Part shown: positions 24,175-32,721 of the stretch, piece after piece
Position numbering within the stretch: the first letter of the stretch is position 1
Layout: each line of letters opens with the position of its first letter
Source: Sphingobium amiense
GTDB taxonomy: Bacteria; Pseudomonadota; Alphaproteobacteria; Sphingomonadales; Sphingomonadaceae
Assembly (NCBI RefSeq): GCF_003967075.1
Contig: NZ_AP018664.1
Coordinates: 1,054,001-1,118,000 of the forward strand
Reading direction: 5' to 3'
Length of the DNA: 64,000 nucleotides
The notes under the pieces: model-generated
What the model saw: the letters and a program-made list of their open reading frames with translations, nothing else
The model's database searches: none
What the model was told of the DNA's origin: nothing
Program-made: the position numbers and the translations under genes

Positions 24175-26396
24175 CCGTTGTCCAGCTTCTGGCGGAGAGC
24201 GACGATGAGCGCGATGCCCTCCCTGTGCTTATGTCCGCGCCTTTGCGCCCCGGCTGCGATCGCGCGCATATTTCACGATACGGCGATCCGGTGTGGGATC
24301 TGGCTCCCGGCGTATTTCGCGACAACGCGCGGCGCTGCCATGTCACGGTACATTTCGGCGGTATTGAAGACCCATCTATTGCTGATGCCCTGCGCCAGAT
24401 TCTCCATGCGCGGCTCAATGTCGATCTCCCCGGTCACCGTTCGCGGCTTGAGCCGGCCGGGGTGCGCGGCGAGGCCAACCGGACCTTGCGCTTTTTCGAC
24501 TTCGTGAAGGCTCAGCTGGGGCGTTTCGATCTCGGCCGGGTCGATCAGGCTCTGGTCGATCGCTACGCCGGATCTTTGCGCCTTGCCGGGCTGCGCCCAG
24601 TTGTAGCGGCAGCGCTGCTGCGGATCGTCTTTGACCTGCACGAGTTGCAGCATCATCTGCCGACTGCGCACCTGTCCTTCGAACCGTGGCCGGGACGAAG
24701 TCCGTTTTCCGTGGCGGGCGCAAAGCATATTGCAGGGGAGAACCGGACGCCGCGCATTCCCGAATCGATCATGACGCCGCTGCTCTCCTGGTCGTTGCGC
24801 TACGTGACCTGCCACGCAGGCGATATCCTTGCCGCACGGGCGGAACTCGATCGCCTTGAAGCAACGCGCAACCGTCTGATTGCCGCTGGGGAAGGTCTGG
24901 ATCCCGCTGTTCGTCGGTTACGGCAACGCGAACGCCTTCTCGACTATGTTGCATCCTTGCGGCAGCATGGGCGCGGCATTCCGATCTGGACCACGGCACA
25001 TAACGGCGCAACGCGAACAGACCCGCAAACCGGCGCCGTCACGCCGCCGATCAACTACCACCTGATCCACCTCCATGCCGGTATCAACGCGCAGGCCGAA
25101 CCTGCCATGCACCTTGGCCTCGCCACCGGTGCACCAGACCTCATCGCCGCTGCCATCGCAGAACTCGGCACCGAGATCGGCGGCATGGATACGCCCATTT
25201 CTGCCGATCCCGATACTGGCCTGCCTTGGCGCACCCGCTTCGATGCCAAGGTTTTGCCCCTCGAGGAAGTCATGCTGCAGTCCGCAGCCTATATCGTATG
25301 TGCCTTTCTCTCAGGCATGCGGGACAGCGAGATCCAAGCCATGAGGCAGGGATGCCTGTCTATTACCAAAGCCGAAGACGGTACGATCTTGCGGCATCGT
25401 ATCAAGTCCACTGCTTACAAGGGCAAGCGCGGCGGCGGCGAGGAGACCGAGTGGGTTACCATCGCGCCAGTCGCTGAAGCCATCGATGTCCTCGAACGCC
25501 TTTCCGCGCGTGCAGGGCAAGCGCGCGGAACAACGACCCTGTGGCCAGTCCTCACGCTCCGGGCCAATACCAAGACGCACGTCTCTGCAGAGATAGTCCG
25601 GCAACTCAACCGGTTCCGCGATCACCTCAATGACCAATTCGGATCCGCGCAGGCACCCGTCATTCCTGCCGGACCCGACGGCCGACCATGGCGTCTGACA
25701 ACGCGTCAGTTTCGCCGCACAATCGCCTGGCACATCGCCAACCGGCCCTTCGGAACAATTGCCGGCATGATCCAGTACAAGCATGCCAGCGTTGCGGCTT
25801 TCGAAGGCTATGCTGGCAGCAGCCGGTCCGGATTTCGGGGAGAGATCGAAGCCCAGCGTGCGCTCGGGCAGATCGACGATATCCTTGTCTACTTCGACGA
25901 GCGGCAAAGTGGCGCACGCCTTGGCGGACCTGCCGCGAACAGGGTCGGAGTTGTGCTTGATACTGCCGCCCACGAGTTGGCGCCGCTACCTGCCATGATT
26001 GCCGACCGTCCACGTCTGCGCACCATGCTGGGCAGTCTCGCGCGGACATTGCATGTCGGCCCGCTGGCCGATTGCTTCTTTGATCCGGCAACTGCCCTGT
26101 GCCTGAACCGGAGTTCGGAGCCAGGCGCAAGCGGGCCAATGATCTCCATGTGCGAACCGGTCCGCTGCCCCAATGCCTGCATCGCCGAACGGCATCGCCC
26201 GGCATGGCAGCGCGGTGCTGATGAGGCACGGTTGTTGTTGCGCGAGAAGCGGCTTCCAGAGCCGCAGCGGGTGACGCTTCAGGCCGAGGTGGCCAGAATC
26301 CAGCGTGTTCTTGAACAGATCGCACCGGGTACCGCCACACCGCATAACGGTATGGCGGGAGAGGAAGAGGAGGCGGGTTTGCGGGTGACGGATTGA
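24171..26396 (+). CDS. RIT tyrosine recombinase 3 (RitC/TnpC-like)
   Basis: A 741-aa recombinase, the largest of the trio. The catalytic Arg is in FLSGMRDSEIQAMRQGCL; the second-Arg region is TTRQFRRTIAWHIANRPFG. The third motif and nucleophile lie in MIQYKHASVAAFEGYAGSS. A C-terminal Cys-containing extension (ISMCEPVRCPNACIAERH) resembles the Cys-rich tail of the second recombinase. It stops at 26396, 44 bp before the ardC cargo gene, probably in the same transcript. Confidence 0.86.
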   Translation: MTVVQLLAESDDERDALPVLMSAPLRPGCDRAHISRYGDPVWDLAPGVFRDNARRCHVTVHFGGIEDPSIADALRQILHARLNVDLPGHRSRLEPAGVRGEANRTLRFFDFVKAQLGRFDLGRVDQALVDRYAGSLRLAGLRPVVAAALLRIVFDLHELQHHLPTAHLSFEPWPGRSPFSVAGAKHIAGENRTPRIPESIMTPLLSWSLRYVTCHAGDILAARAELDRLEATRNRLIAAGEGLDPAVRRLRQRERLLDYVASLRQHGRGIPIWTTAHNGATRTDPQTGAVTPPINYHLIHLHAGINAQAEPAMHLGLATGAPDLIAAAIAELGTEIGGMDTPISADPDTGLPWRTRFDAKVLPLEEVMLQSAAYIVCAFLSGMRDSEIQAMRQGCLSITKAEDGTILRHRIKSTAYKGKRGGGEETEWVTIAPVAEAIDVLERLSARAGQARGTTTLWPVLTLRANTKTHVSAEIVRQLNRFRDHLNDQFGSAQAPVIPAGPDGRPWRLTTRQFRRTIAWHIANRPFGTIAGMIQYKHASVAAFEGYAGSSRSGFRGEIEAQRALGQIDDILVYFDERQSGARLGGPAANRVGVVLDTAAHELAPLPAMIADRPRLRTMLGSLARTLHVGPLADCFFDPATALCLNRSSEPGASGPMISMCEPVRCPNACIAERHRPAWQRGADEARLLLREKRLPEPQRVTLQAEVARIQRVLEQIAPGTATPHNGMAGEEEEAGLRVTD

Positions 26397-26440
26397 AGGA
26401 GCGGAAGACAGTTTCCCTCCGCCCGTCGTGGAGACCTGCC

Positions 26441-27343
26441 ATGTCCCGATCCTACCCTGCTACGCCGCGAGCCGACGTCTATTCGCGCATTACTACCGAG
26501 ATTGTATGTGCCATCGAAGCCGGTGCCGGCGATTGGCGTATGCCCTGGCACCATGATGGCGCTGCCACCACCAGGCCGCAGAACGTCACCTCCCGCCGCC
26601 GCTATCGCGGCGTCAACGTGCTCGCGCTCTGGATCGCAGCCGAAGCGGCTGCCTATTCCAGCGGTCTTTGGGGGACCTATCGCCAGTGGGCATCGCTTGG
26701 CGCACAGGTCCGCAAAGGTGAACGCGGAACGACGGTTGTGTTCTGGAAACAGGCCGCATCGCGCACCGATGATGATCATGACGATGGCGAAGCCGGACCC
26801 GGCCGCATGTTCGCGCGGGCCTTCACCGTGTTCAACCTCGCCCAGGTCGAGGGCTATGAACCCTCACCTGTCGCAGTTCTACCCGAGGGCGAGCGGTTCG
26901 GGCACGCCGAAGCTTTCGTCGCGGCCCTCAAGATCCCGGTCACCGAGGGCGCCTACGATGCGCACTACCGGATCGACCTCGATCACATCTTCATGCCGAC
27001 CTTTGCCTCGTTTCGGGATGCATCAGCACAGATGGGCACGCTTTTGCATGAGGCGGCCCACGCCACAGGGGCAAAGCACCGGCTCGACCGCAACTTTGCC
27101 GAACGTTTCAAGCGCGACAGCTTGGCGATCGAGGAAATTTGCGCTGAACTGACCGCATCGTTCGTGCTCGCCGACCTCGGGATCGCTCACCATCCGCGGG
27201 CCGATCATGCCGCCTACGTAGCATCGTGGTTGCGCGCACTCAAAGACGACCCTCGTGCCATCTTCACCGCCGCCAGCAAGGCGCAGGCGGCCGCCGACTG
27301 GATGCACGCCCAGCAGCCCCAGCCTGAGGAGATGGCCGCATGA
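26441..27343 (+). CDS. ArdC-family antirestriction protein carried by the RIT element
   Basis: An intact 300-aa ArdC homologue: N-terminal ssDNA-binding domain (RADVYSRITTEIVCAIEAGA, RRRYRGVNVLALWIAAEAA) and C-terminal metallopeptidase-like domain with the zincin motif LLHEAAHATGAKHRLDR and downstream EEICAELTASFVLADLGI. ATG 26441 follows GGAGA; the frame open from TTG 26393 would add an unlikely N-terminus. ArdC proteins are thought to protect incoming single-stranded DNA from restriction. It is clearly diverged from the interrupted ardC around it, so it is cargo and not a duplicate fragment. Confidence 0.88.
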   Translation: MSRSYPATPRADVYSRITTEIVCAIEAGAGDWRMPWHHDGAATTRPQNVTSRRRYRGVNVLALWIAAEAAAYSSGLWGTYRQWASLGAQVRKGERGTTVVFWKQAASRTDDDHDDGEAGPGRMFARAFTVFNLAQVEGYEPSPVAVLPEGERFGHAEAFVAALKIPVTEGAYDAHYRIDLDHIFMPTFASFRDASAQMGTLLHEAAHATGAKHRLDRNFAERFKRDSLAIEEICAELTASFVLADLGIAHHPRADHAAYVASWLRALKDDPRAIFTAASKAQAAADWMHAQQPQPEEMAA

Positions 27344-27385
27344 TCCGCGCCCCGAAAATTTGCGGTGGAAGTCACATTAGGGCTG

Positions 27386-27399
27386 GACTGTCAGGATAT
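27386..27399 (-). repeat. RIT right terminal inverted repeat
   Basis: Plus strand GACTGTCAGGATAT; its reverse complement ATATCCTGACAGTC pairs with the left end at 20807-20820. Confidence 0.65.
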
Positions 27400-27402
27400 G
27401 TC

Positions 27403-27654
27403 GCGGAAATGGGATCGGCCTTCCTCTGCGCCTCGCTGGGGATCGTCCCGACCGTGCGGCATTCCGACTATATCGGCGCGTGGTTGGCTGTGCTTCGCGA
27501 GGACAGCAGGGCCATTTTCCGCGCGGCGCGCGCGGCCAGCCTTGCCGCCGACTGGCTGCTGGAGAAGCATCGCGCTGCCCGGCAGGGCGTGGGTGGAGAG
27601 GGCGCACCCGATCCAGCCATCGCCGCCACGACCATGGATGGGAGGGCGGCATGA
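27403..27654 (+). pseudogene. 3' part of the interrupted ardC
   Basis: Continues the reading frame of the 5' part: A-EMGSAFLCASLGIVPTVRH, then DYIGAWLAVLREDSRAIFRA and AASLAADWLLEKHRAA, the usual ArdC C-terminus. An open frame starts upstream at 27340 inside the RIT end, but its first 21 residues are element-derived. It ends with ATGA overlap into the DUF2958 gene, preserving the original operon structure. Without its zincin half it should be inactive. Confidence 0.85.
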
Positions 27655-28052
27655 TCCTCCTTTCCTATGAACTGCGCGCCCGCTTGCGCGCACAGGCGCG
27701 GGCGAGCGCCGAAATCTTGGGCTTTGACCCTTGCCCACTCGCCAAAGTCTTCAATCCCTTGGGAGCCGCGACTTGGCTGGTCACCGAATTGGCGCGGGAC
27801 GGCGACACATTGTTCGGCCTTGCCGATCTCGGCTTTGGCTGCCCGGAACTGGGATATTTTTCGCTGCGAGAGATCGGGACCATCCGCCTGCCCTTTGGCC
27901 TGCGGATCGAGCGCGACCTTGCCTTTACCTCGCTGCATCCGCTTTCGGTCTGGGCCGGCACGGCGCGCCGTGCCGGATCGATCCTTGCAGCCCAGTCCTT
28001 TCTCGCCCGCAGCCTCATGGCCCGGCCGACCGACGAGCTTCCGCCGCCTTGA
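27651..28052 (+). CDS. DUF2958 domain protein
   Basis: A 133-aa protein of unknown function common in ICE maintenance regions. It shows the DUF2958 features NPLGAATWLVTELARDGDTL, FGLADLGFGCPELGYFSL and IRLPFGLRIERDLAFT. ATG 27651 overlaps the ardC remnant stop and is preceded by GGAGGG. ardC-DUF2958-ParB is a typical order in sphingomonad conjugative elements. Acidic and small, it may be a DNA-mimic or antirestriction accessory, but that is speculation. Confidence 0.85.
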   Translation: MILLSYELRARLRAQARASAEILGFDPCPLAKVFNPLGAATWLVTELARDGDTLFGLADLGFGCPELGYFSLREIGTIRLPFGLRIERDLAFTSLHPLSVWAGTARRAGSILAAQSFLARSLMARPTDELPPP

Positions 28053-28054
28053 GC

Positions 28055-28085
28055 GGCGGCAAGGCGCGGGCGGCCGCTTGCCGCC
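28055..28085. terminator. Hairpin after the DUF2958 gene
   Basis: Nine-base arms GGCGGCAAG and CTTGCCGCC around a 13-nt loop, starting 2 bp after the stop. No T-run, so partial termination or mRNA processing rather than a strong terminator. Confidence 0.45.
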
Positions 28086-28168
28086 CATTCAAGGACAGGT
28101 CCTGTCATCTGCCGACCGCGACGGTCCGTTCGCGGCAGGGCCTGCCATTTGCGACAATGGAGTATCCC

Positions 28169-30043
28169 ATGAAACTAGACTTTATTCCCCTCGACCGGCT
28201 CTGCATCAGCAAGGCCAATATGCGGTGGAGCAGGAAGGCCCCCGACATAAGCGACATAATGCCGACGGTGCGCAGGCGCGGCGTGATCCAGCCCATCATC
28301 GTGCGCCCGTGCCGATGTGAAGCCGACGAGCCAGCCAACGACGCCCCCATTTATGAGATTATTGCCGGAAGCCGCCGCTTTCATGCCGCGTGCGCCGCCT
28401 GGCAGGAAAAACGCGCGGCGGGCGAGGCCGATTCCGAATGCGCCGCGCTCCCCTGCGCCATTCTCGAGGCGGGTGATGATGCCGATGCAATCGAGGCTTC
28501 GTTGATCGAGAATGCCGCGCGCCGCGATCCTTCCGAAGTAGCGCAATGGGAGGCCTTCACCCGGCTGGTGAAGGAAGGGCGCGGCGTGGATTATATCGCC
28601 GCGACCTTCGGTCTTCCCGACATCGCCGTGCGGCGCATCCTTGCTCTGGGCAATCTCCTGCCCCGCATCCGCCAGCTCTACGACCGGGAGGCCGTTGACC
28701 GCCCGACGGTGCGGCACCTCACCATGGCATCGAAAGGCCAGCAGCGCGCATGGCTTGCCCTGCTCGATGACGAGGATGGCTCTGCGCCCACCGGGCATCA
28801 GTTGAAGGCATGGCTTTTTGGCGGACAGTCCATTCCGGTCCGCCATGCCCTGTTCGACGCGCAGGCAAGCGGCCTTGCCATCGTCGCCGACCTTTTTGGC
28901 GATGACGCCTATTTTGCCGATGCCGCTCTCTTCTGGGATGCGCAACATGCCGCCATCGCCGCGCGCCGGGAGGCGTGGCTCGAGGCGGGCTGGAGCGATG
29001 TGGTGATCATACCCGTCAACGAGCATTTTTCGGTCTGGGAGTATGAGAAGGCGCCCAAGCGCAAGGGCGGGCGCGTCTATGTCGATCTGCGCTCCAATGG
29101 CGAGGCCGTCATCCATGAGGGCTATCTCAGCCGCAAGGAAGCCCGGCAGAAGGCGGCAAGGCAGGGCGAGGCAGGCCGGCCAAGGGTGGTTCGTCCCGAA
29201 CTCACCTCCACCCTCAATATCTATGTCGATCTCCATCGCCATGTCGCCGTACGCGCAGCATTGCTTGACCGGCCCGGCATCGCGCTGCGGTTGATGCTGG
29301 CCCATGCGGTCGCAGGCTCATCGCTCTGGTCGATACGGCCTGAACCCCAGGCGGCGCGCCATGAGGATGTTGCACAGAGCCTCGCCGCGAGCCGGGGCGA
29401 GGCCCTGTTCAACGAGCGGCGGCGTGCGGTGCTGGCGCTCCTGTGCGCTGATCCCGATGATGCGCATCTTCTTGGCGGCCATGGTGCACCCGATCTTGTC
29501 ACGCTGTTTCACCGCATGCTCGACCTTCCCGATGCCGCGCTCATGGACATTGTGGCGGTTGTCATGGGCGAAAGCCTCGCCAGCGGCAGCGCTGCCGTCG
29601 AGGCGCTCGGCCTCGTTCTGGGGCTCGACATGGGGCAATGGTGGGAGAGCGACGACGCCTTTCTTGCACTGCTGCGGGATCGCGAATTGCTGGGTGCCTT
29701 GCTGGCCGAGGTGGCGGGGGAAGCTGTCGCGGCGGCCAATGTGAAGGAAAAGGCCCGGACCCAGCGTCGGATATTGGGCGACCATCTGCGCGGGGAAAAT
29801 GGGCGGCGGGCGCGCGCCGGATGGGTGCCGCGCTGGATGGCCTTTCCGCCGTCCGCCTATACCGCGCGCGGCGGCGTCGGATCGGTCAGCGTCCATGAAG
29901 CGGCCTGCGCGGCGGCGAGTGCGGCGGAGGACCGCGAGGATGATCCGGTGCCGCCGCAGGGCGGCGCGGCCCTGCCCGACCCCGATGGAGAGGAAAGGGA
30001 TGCGCTGGGGCATCGCGCCGAGCAGGACCGGTTCGCGGCCTGA
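28169..30043 (+). CDS. ParB/Srx-domain protein of ICE maintenance module
   Basis: A 624-aa ParB-like nuclease-fold protein. The start ATG 28169 has GGAG six bases upstream. The N-terminal ParB/sulfiredoxin domain contains RRRGVIQPIIVRPC and IIAGSRRFHAACAAW. A KorB/HTH-like segment follows (LIENAARRDPSEVAQWEAFT, DYIAATFGLPDIAVRRILAL). The C-terminal ~400 residues are a conserved but uncharacterised extension of this ICE family. Plasmid-type ParB proteins bind centromere-like sites, but no parA lies nearby. A role as regulator or in stabilising the excised circle is plausible. Confidence 0.85.
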   Translation: MKLDFIPLDRLCISKANMRWSRKAPDISDIMPTVRRRGVIQPIIVRPCRCEADEPANDAPIYEIIAGSRRFHAACAAWQEKRAAGEADSECAALPCAILEAGDDADAIEASLIENAARRDPSEVAQWEAFTRLVKEGRGVDYIAATFGLPDIAVRRILALGNLLPRIRQLYDREAVDRPTVRHLTMASKGQQRAWLALLDDEDGSAPTGHQLKAWLFGGQSIPVRHALFDAQASGLAIVADLFGDDAYFADAALFWDAQHAAIAARREAWLEAGWSDVVIIPVNEHFSVWEYEKAPKRKGGRVYVDLRSNGEAVIHEGYLSRKEARQKAARQGEAGRPRVVRPELTSTLNIYVDLHRHVAVRAALLDRPGIALRLMLAHAVAGSSLWSIRPEPQAARHEDVAQSLAASRGEALFNERRRAVLALLCADPDDAHLLGGHGAPDLVTLFHRMLDLPDAALMDIVAVVMGESLASGSAAVEALGLVLGLDMGQWWESDDAFLALLRDRELLGALLAEVAGEAVAAANVKEKARTQRRILGDHLRGENGRRARAGWVPRWMAFPPSAYTARGGVGSVSVHEAACAAASAAEDREDDPVPPQGGAALPDPDGEERDALGHRAEQDRFAA

Positions 30044-30061
30044 CGGAGGCTCATATGGGGT

Positions 30062-30088
30062 GGACGGGATCGCGCGGCGATCCCGTCC
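30062..30088 (+). terminator. Hairpin after the ParB-like gene
   Basis: Perfect 11-bp stem GGACGGGATCG / CGATCCCGTCC with a 5-nt loop, 18 bp after the stop codon. No T-tract directly follows, so its efficiency is uncertain. Confidence 0.55.
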
Positions 30089-30119
30089 ATTGGGCCTGAG
30101 CGAGATACAGCATGAAAAA

Positions 30120-30168
30120 AAATGGGCCGCGCGCCCACGCCGTTCCGGCCTGGGCGCGCGGCCCATTT
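30120..30168. terminator. Perfect 18-bp stem, possible bidirectional terminator
   Basis: Arms AAATGGGCCGCGCGCCCA (30120-30137) and its exact complement (30151-30168) enclose a 13-nt loop. A-runs precede and TTTCT follows, so it could terminate both strands. It separates the ParB-like gene from the small gene at 30225. Confidence 0.6.
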
Positions 30169-30224
30169 CTCCTTGCCTCTCCCCGCGCCGTCCCGCATGG
30201 GAACGGCGTGTCGTGGGGCAGATC

Positions 30225-30425
30225 ATGAAGATATTGGACGAGGTAGCGCGTTTCGTCGCACGCCTTGCGCCCGAACCGGTATGCGACCCTTGCATCGCGC
30301 AGAAACTCTCGCTGGATGATGTGGCGCTTGCCAGCCATGAACTGGCCGGAAGCCATGGTTTTCAGCGCTCCAAGGGCGTTTGCAGGCTGCGTGATCAGAG
30401 CGGCATGGTGATCCGGCGTCACTGA
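30225..30425 (+). CDS. Small Cys-containing hypothetical protein, 66 aa
   Basis: Begins MKILDEVARFVARLAPEPV and contains CDPCIAQKLSLDDVAL, ASHELAGSHGFQRSKGVC and a basic tail VIRRH. The CxxC plus a later single Cys (GVCRLRD, where relatives may have a second CxxC) suggests a decayed or small zinc-ribbon. No strong ribosome-binding site is visible. I do not recognise a named family; the pattern resembles small ICE-encoded proteins seen beside antirestriction genes. Confidence 0.6.
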   Translation: MKILDEVARFVARLAPEPVCDPCIAQKLSLDDVALASHELAGSHGFQRSKGVCRLRDQSGMVIRRH

Positions 30426-30491
30426 CCGGCATCAGGCCGCGCGCGCCATCTGGATACCCGGCTTCTTCCACTCGAAATGTAGATACATTTG

Positions 30492-30536
30492 TTGACACAT
30501 TGCGTCATTCTGCTAGTGTATCATCAATGTCGATAC
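30492..30536 (+). promoter_or_regulatory. mazEF promoter and autoregulatory dyad
   Basis: TTGACA at 30492-30497 and TAGTGT at 30514-30519 form a sigma70-like pair with a 16-bp spacer. GTATC (30518-30522) and GATAC (30532-30536) form a dyad over the start region, as expected for a MazE operator. Confidence 0.55.
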
Positions 30537-30549
30537 AAGGGAGTGTCCG

Positions 30550-30792
30550 ATGGGTATTCAGGTAAAGAAGTGGGGCAATAGCGCTGCAATCCGGATTCCC
30601 TCCGCCATCATGGCGGCTGCCGCGCTGAATGTCGGTCAGGAGGTCGAAGTTCGCCAGGAAGGTAGCCGGCTCATCATCGAGCCCGTCCTGAAGCCTGTCT
30701 ACACGCTCGACGCGTTGCTTGCGGACATGAAGCCGGAGACGTTCCACGAGATTGTCGATTTTGGTCCCCCGGTCGGCAATGAAGTGCTTTGA
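30550..30792 (+). CDS. mazE: MazE-type antitoxin (AbrB fold)
   Basis: An 80-aa antitoxin with the swapped-hairpin AbrB DNA-binding domain (MGIQVKKWGNSAAIRIPSAI, LNVGQEVEVRQEGSRLII). A flexible acidic C-terminus (LADMKPETFHEIVDFGPPVG) wraps the toxin. ATG 30550 follows AAGGGAG. The gene overlaps mazF by one base (TGATG), assuring coupled synthesis. It probably stabilises the integrated element by post-segregational killing. Confidence 0.92.
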   Translation: MGIQVKKWGNSAAIRIPSAIMAAAALNVGQEVEVRQEGSRLIIEPVLKPVYTLDALLADMKPETFHEIVDFGPPVGNEVL

Positions 30793-31127
30793 TGGCCAGT
30801 CGCTATATTCCGGACACTGGCGATATTGTGTGGCTGCAATTCGATCCCCAGGCCGGACATGAGCAAGCGGGGCATCGTCCTGCGCTCGTCCTCTCACCTG
30901 CGGCCTACAACAAGCTGCGGGGCATGATGATTTGCTGCCCGATGACGAGCCAGATCAAGGGCTATCCTTTCGAAGTGACCGTGTCCCAGGCACCGCCCAG
31001 CATCGTGCTGTCCGATCAGATCAAGAGCCTCGATTGGAAGGCGCGGGGAGCGAAGAAAAAGGGCTCCGTATCAACGGCCGTGATCGATGAGGTGCGCGCC
31101 AAGATAAGCGCACTTCTGGGTCTTTGA
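30792..31127 (+). CDS. mazF: MazF/PemK-type endoribonuclease toxin
   Basis: A 111-aa sequence-specific mRNA interferase. The N-terminus YIPDTGDIVWLQFDPQAGHE and QAGHRPALVLSP carry the conserved catalytic Arg of the family; ICCPMTSQIKGYPFEV supplies the catalytic Thr/Ser, followed by VLSDQIKSLDWKAR. Full length for PemK. ATG 30792 is translationally coupled to mazE. Confidence 0.92.
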   Translation: MASRYIPDTGDIVWLQFDPQAGHEQAGHRPALVLSPAAYNKLRGMMICCPMTSQIKGYPFEVTVSQAPPSIVLSDQIKSLDWKARGAKKKGSVSTAVIDEVRAKISALLGL

Positions 31128-31966
31128 GCGATTTCCAGTCAGATGGCATCATCTGACGGTTGAGTAATCGCGGTCAATCAGGGAAATGGAGCGGCTTTCA
31201 AGGCCGAGGGCGATGGCAACTTGTCACTCCCATTTGCCGAAGGGCCGCACAATGTCGCATGCCCTTTCGCGGCCAACAGGACTAGCCGCATTGATGTCAG
31301 CCTTGTCGGCATATTTCCTCTCCCAAAAGTTGTGGACCGGCTGGAGTCGGAACCCTTGGATTTTCTGATAGCCACAGCGCAAACCTTGTGTGACGGGATG
31401 ATGCACCCGTCGCTTTTTGACGGTCAGTCGTCGCGCGGGTGAAGCGCGGGCGCTACTGGTTGACGGGCGCCCGGCCGAGATTGGCATAGGGTCGAGCGAG
31501 AGTCCTCGATAGCGGAGCGCGGGCCGCGATGGCCATTGTGACCGGAATTCCTGACTGGCCAGCCGCCTCTGTCGCACCCGGCTGCCCTCTCCACGAAAGA
31601 TATGAGCACATGCCATTCACGCATCCGGGGCCATTCGAAACGGACTGGGGCATGATGCAACGCGGCCTTCTTTCCTGGTTGTCGGACTGACGGGCCATGC
31701 ATGCCATCGTTTCCCGATTGTGCTGCCGCGCGATCCATCCCGGCGCCTTGAAAAGCAGGCTTCTGGGCCGGGCCCACCCTCCCGCAACCGGCTCGGCTGC
31801 GCCTTATTTCCCCGCCCGTGACAGGGCTCCTCGCGGACCAAATAAGGCAGGCCGGCCGGTCCTTCGCTGACGCTTCGGCCTGCGGTGCGTGAGGCCTTTG
31901 CGGCCCGGCCCTCTTGGCCTGCTGTCGCCCGGAAATGGTTCGCGGGCACACGACAGGAGACAGAAA
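31128..31966. other. 839-bp stretch without a supported gene
   Basis: Open frames here are short or are shadows of the downstream gene. One minus-strand segment near 31440-31500 reads ARPYANLGRAPVNQ, resembling the RLYANLGRAAGQ end of the DUF736 protein at 31967; it may be a decayed partial copy. The last 40 bp hold the AGGAGA site of the DUF736 gene. Confidence 0.4.
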
Positions 31967-32287
31967 ATGGCTGCAATCGGTTATGTCACCCGCAACGGAA
32001 ATGGCTTCAAGGGCCAGCTTCGCACCCTCTCGATCCGCACCGATGTCGAGATCATCCCCAACAGCCGCAAGAATGGCAGCACCCAGCCCGACTATCGCGT
32101 CCTGGCGTCGGGCGTGGAGATCGGGGCGGGCTGGATCCGGATCAGTGAAACCTCCGGCAAGGACTATGTATCGCTCAGCCTTGCCGCCCCGGAATTCGGA
32201 CCACGCCGACTCTACGCCAATCTGGGCCGGGCGGCCGGGCAGGATGATGAGGATGCCTTTGCCATCATCTGGAATCCGGCTGACTGA
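31967..32287 (+). CDS. DUF736 domain protein
   Basis: A 106-aa protein of a family almost confined to conjugative plasmids and ICEs of alphaproteobacteria. Typical segments are MAAIGYVTRNGNGFKGQLRT, SGVEIGAGWIRISETSGKDY, VSLSLAAPEFGPRRLYANLG and the FAIIWNP terminus. ATG 31967 is preceded by AGGAGACAGAAA. Function unknown; beta-rich, possibly nucleic-acid binding. The next conserved neighbours are the HTH protein and the TraF peptidase. Confidence 0.9.
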   Translation: MAAIGYVTRNGNGFKGQLRTLSIRTDVEIIPNSRKNGSTQPDYRVLASGVEIGAGWIRISETSGKDYVSLSLAAPEFGPRRLYANLGRAAGQDDEDAFAIIWNPAD

Positions 32288-32463
32288 TGGTCCGCCGCCG
32301 GCCCTGGCCGCTTCCCATGCGGCCGGGACCGGATGATCGCGACGGGGGTCGAAAAGGGCGCCCCCCATTTTCCGACCGTGCCGCGATGGGCCGGATCACC
32401 CCAGCATGGGCCGATCTGACCCACATGCTCCCTTCCGGGGCCGGGTCGCCAAGGAAAACAGCC

Positions 32464-32721
32464 ATGGAAGATCATGCGAAGGAACGCCCCGGCGCCCAAC
32501 CGCGGGACCTGGCCGAGCGCGCCCGGATCGCGCGGAATACCTGCCCTTATCTGACCGCCAAGCAGGCGGCCTTTCATCTGGGGATCGCCGCCAACACCCT
32601 GAAGCGCTTGCGCCATCAGGGGCGGGGGCCGCTTTGCCGCATGCATGGCGGAAGCTGGCGCTATCATGTCGATGATCTTGATGCGTGGTCGGCGGCCCGC
32701 AGGTCGGGAGAAGGCGCGTGA
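32464..32721 (+). CDS. AlpA/MerR-like helix-turn-helix protein
   Basis: An 85-aa protein. The HTH_17/excisionase-type domain is NTCPYLTAKQAAFHLGIAAN, then TLKRLRHQGRGPLCRMHGGS and WRYHVDDLDAWSAARR. It starts at ATG 32464 and its stop overlaps the traF start as GTGA. Such proteins sit between DUF736 and traF in this ICE family and could regulate transfer genes or act as excisionase. Confidence 0.82.
   Translation: MEDHAKERPGAQPRDLAERARIARNTCPYLTAKQAAFHLGIAANTLKRLRHQGRGPLCRMHGGSWRYHVDDLDAWSAARRSGEGA

Larger units (their letters stand above)
20807..27405 (+). mobile_element. Recombinase-in-trio (RIT) element carrying ardC cargo
   Basis: A ~6.6-kb element made of three overlapping tyrosine-recombinase genes plus an ardC gene, inserted into another ardC. 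The boundaries come from the split coding sequence: AREELIA before and EMGSAFL after rejoin in frame. TCGCG is shared at both junctions (20802-20806 and 27401-27405), so the exact edge is ambiguous by about 5 bp. Imperfect inverted repeats sit just inside both ends (TTATCTGGACAGTC and, inverted, ATATCCTGACAGTC). Three consecutive tyrosine recombinases with ATGA overlaps define the RIT class. Confidence 0.85.

Noticed and set aside
31424..32368. 314-codon minus-strand frame around the DUF736 gene
   Set aside because: Opposite a well-supported DUF736 gene and extending over a non-coding gap; no coherent domain.
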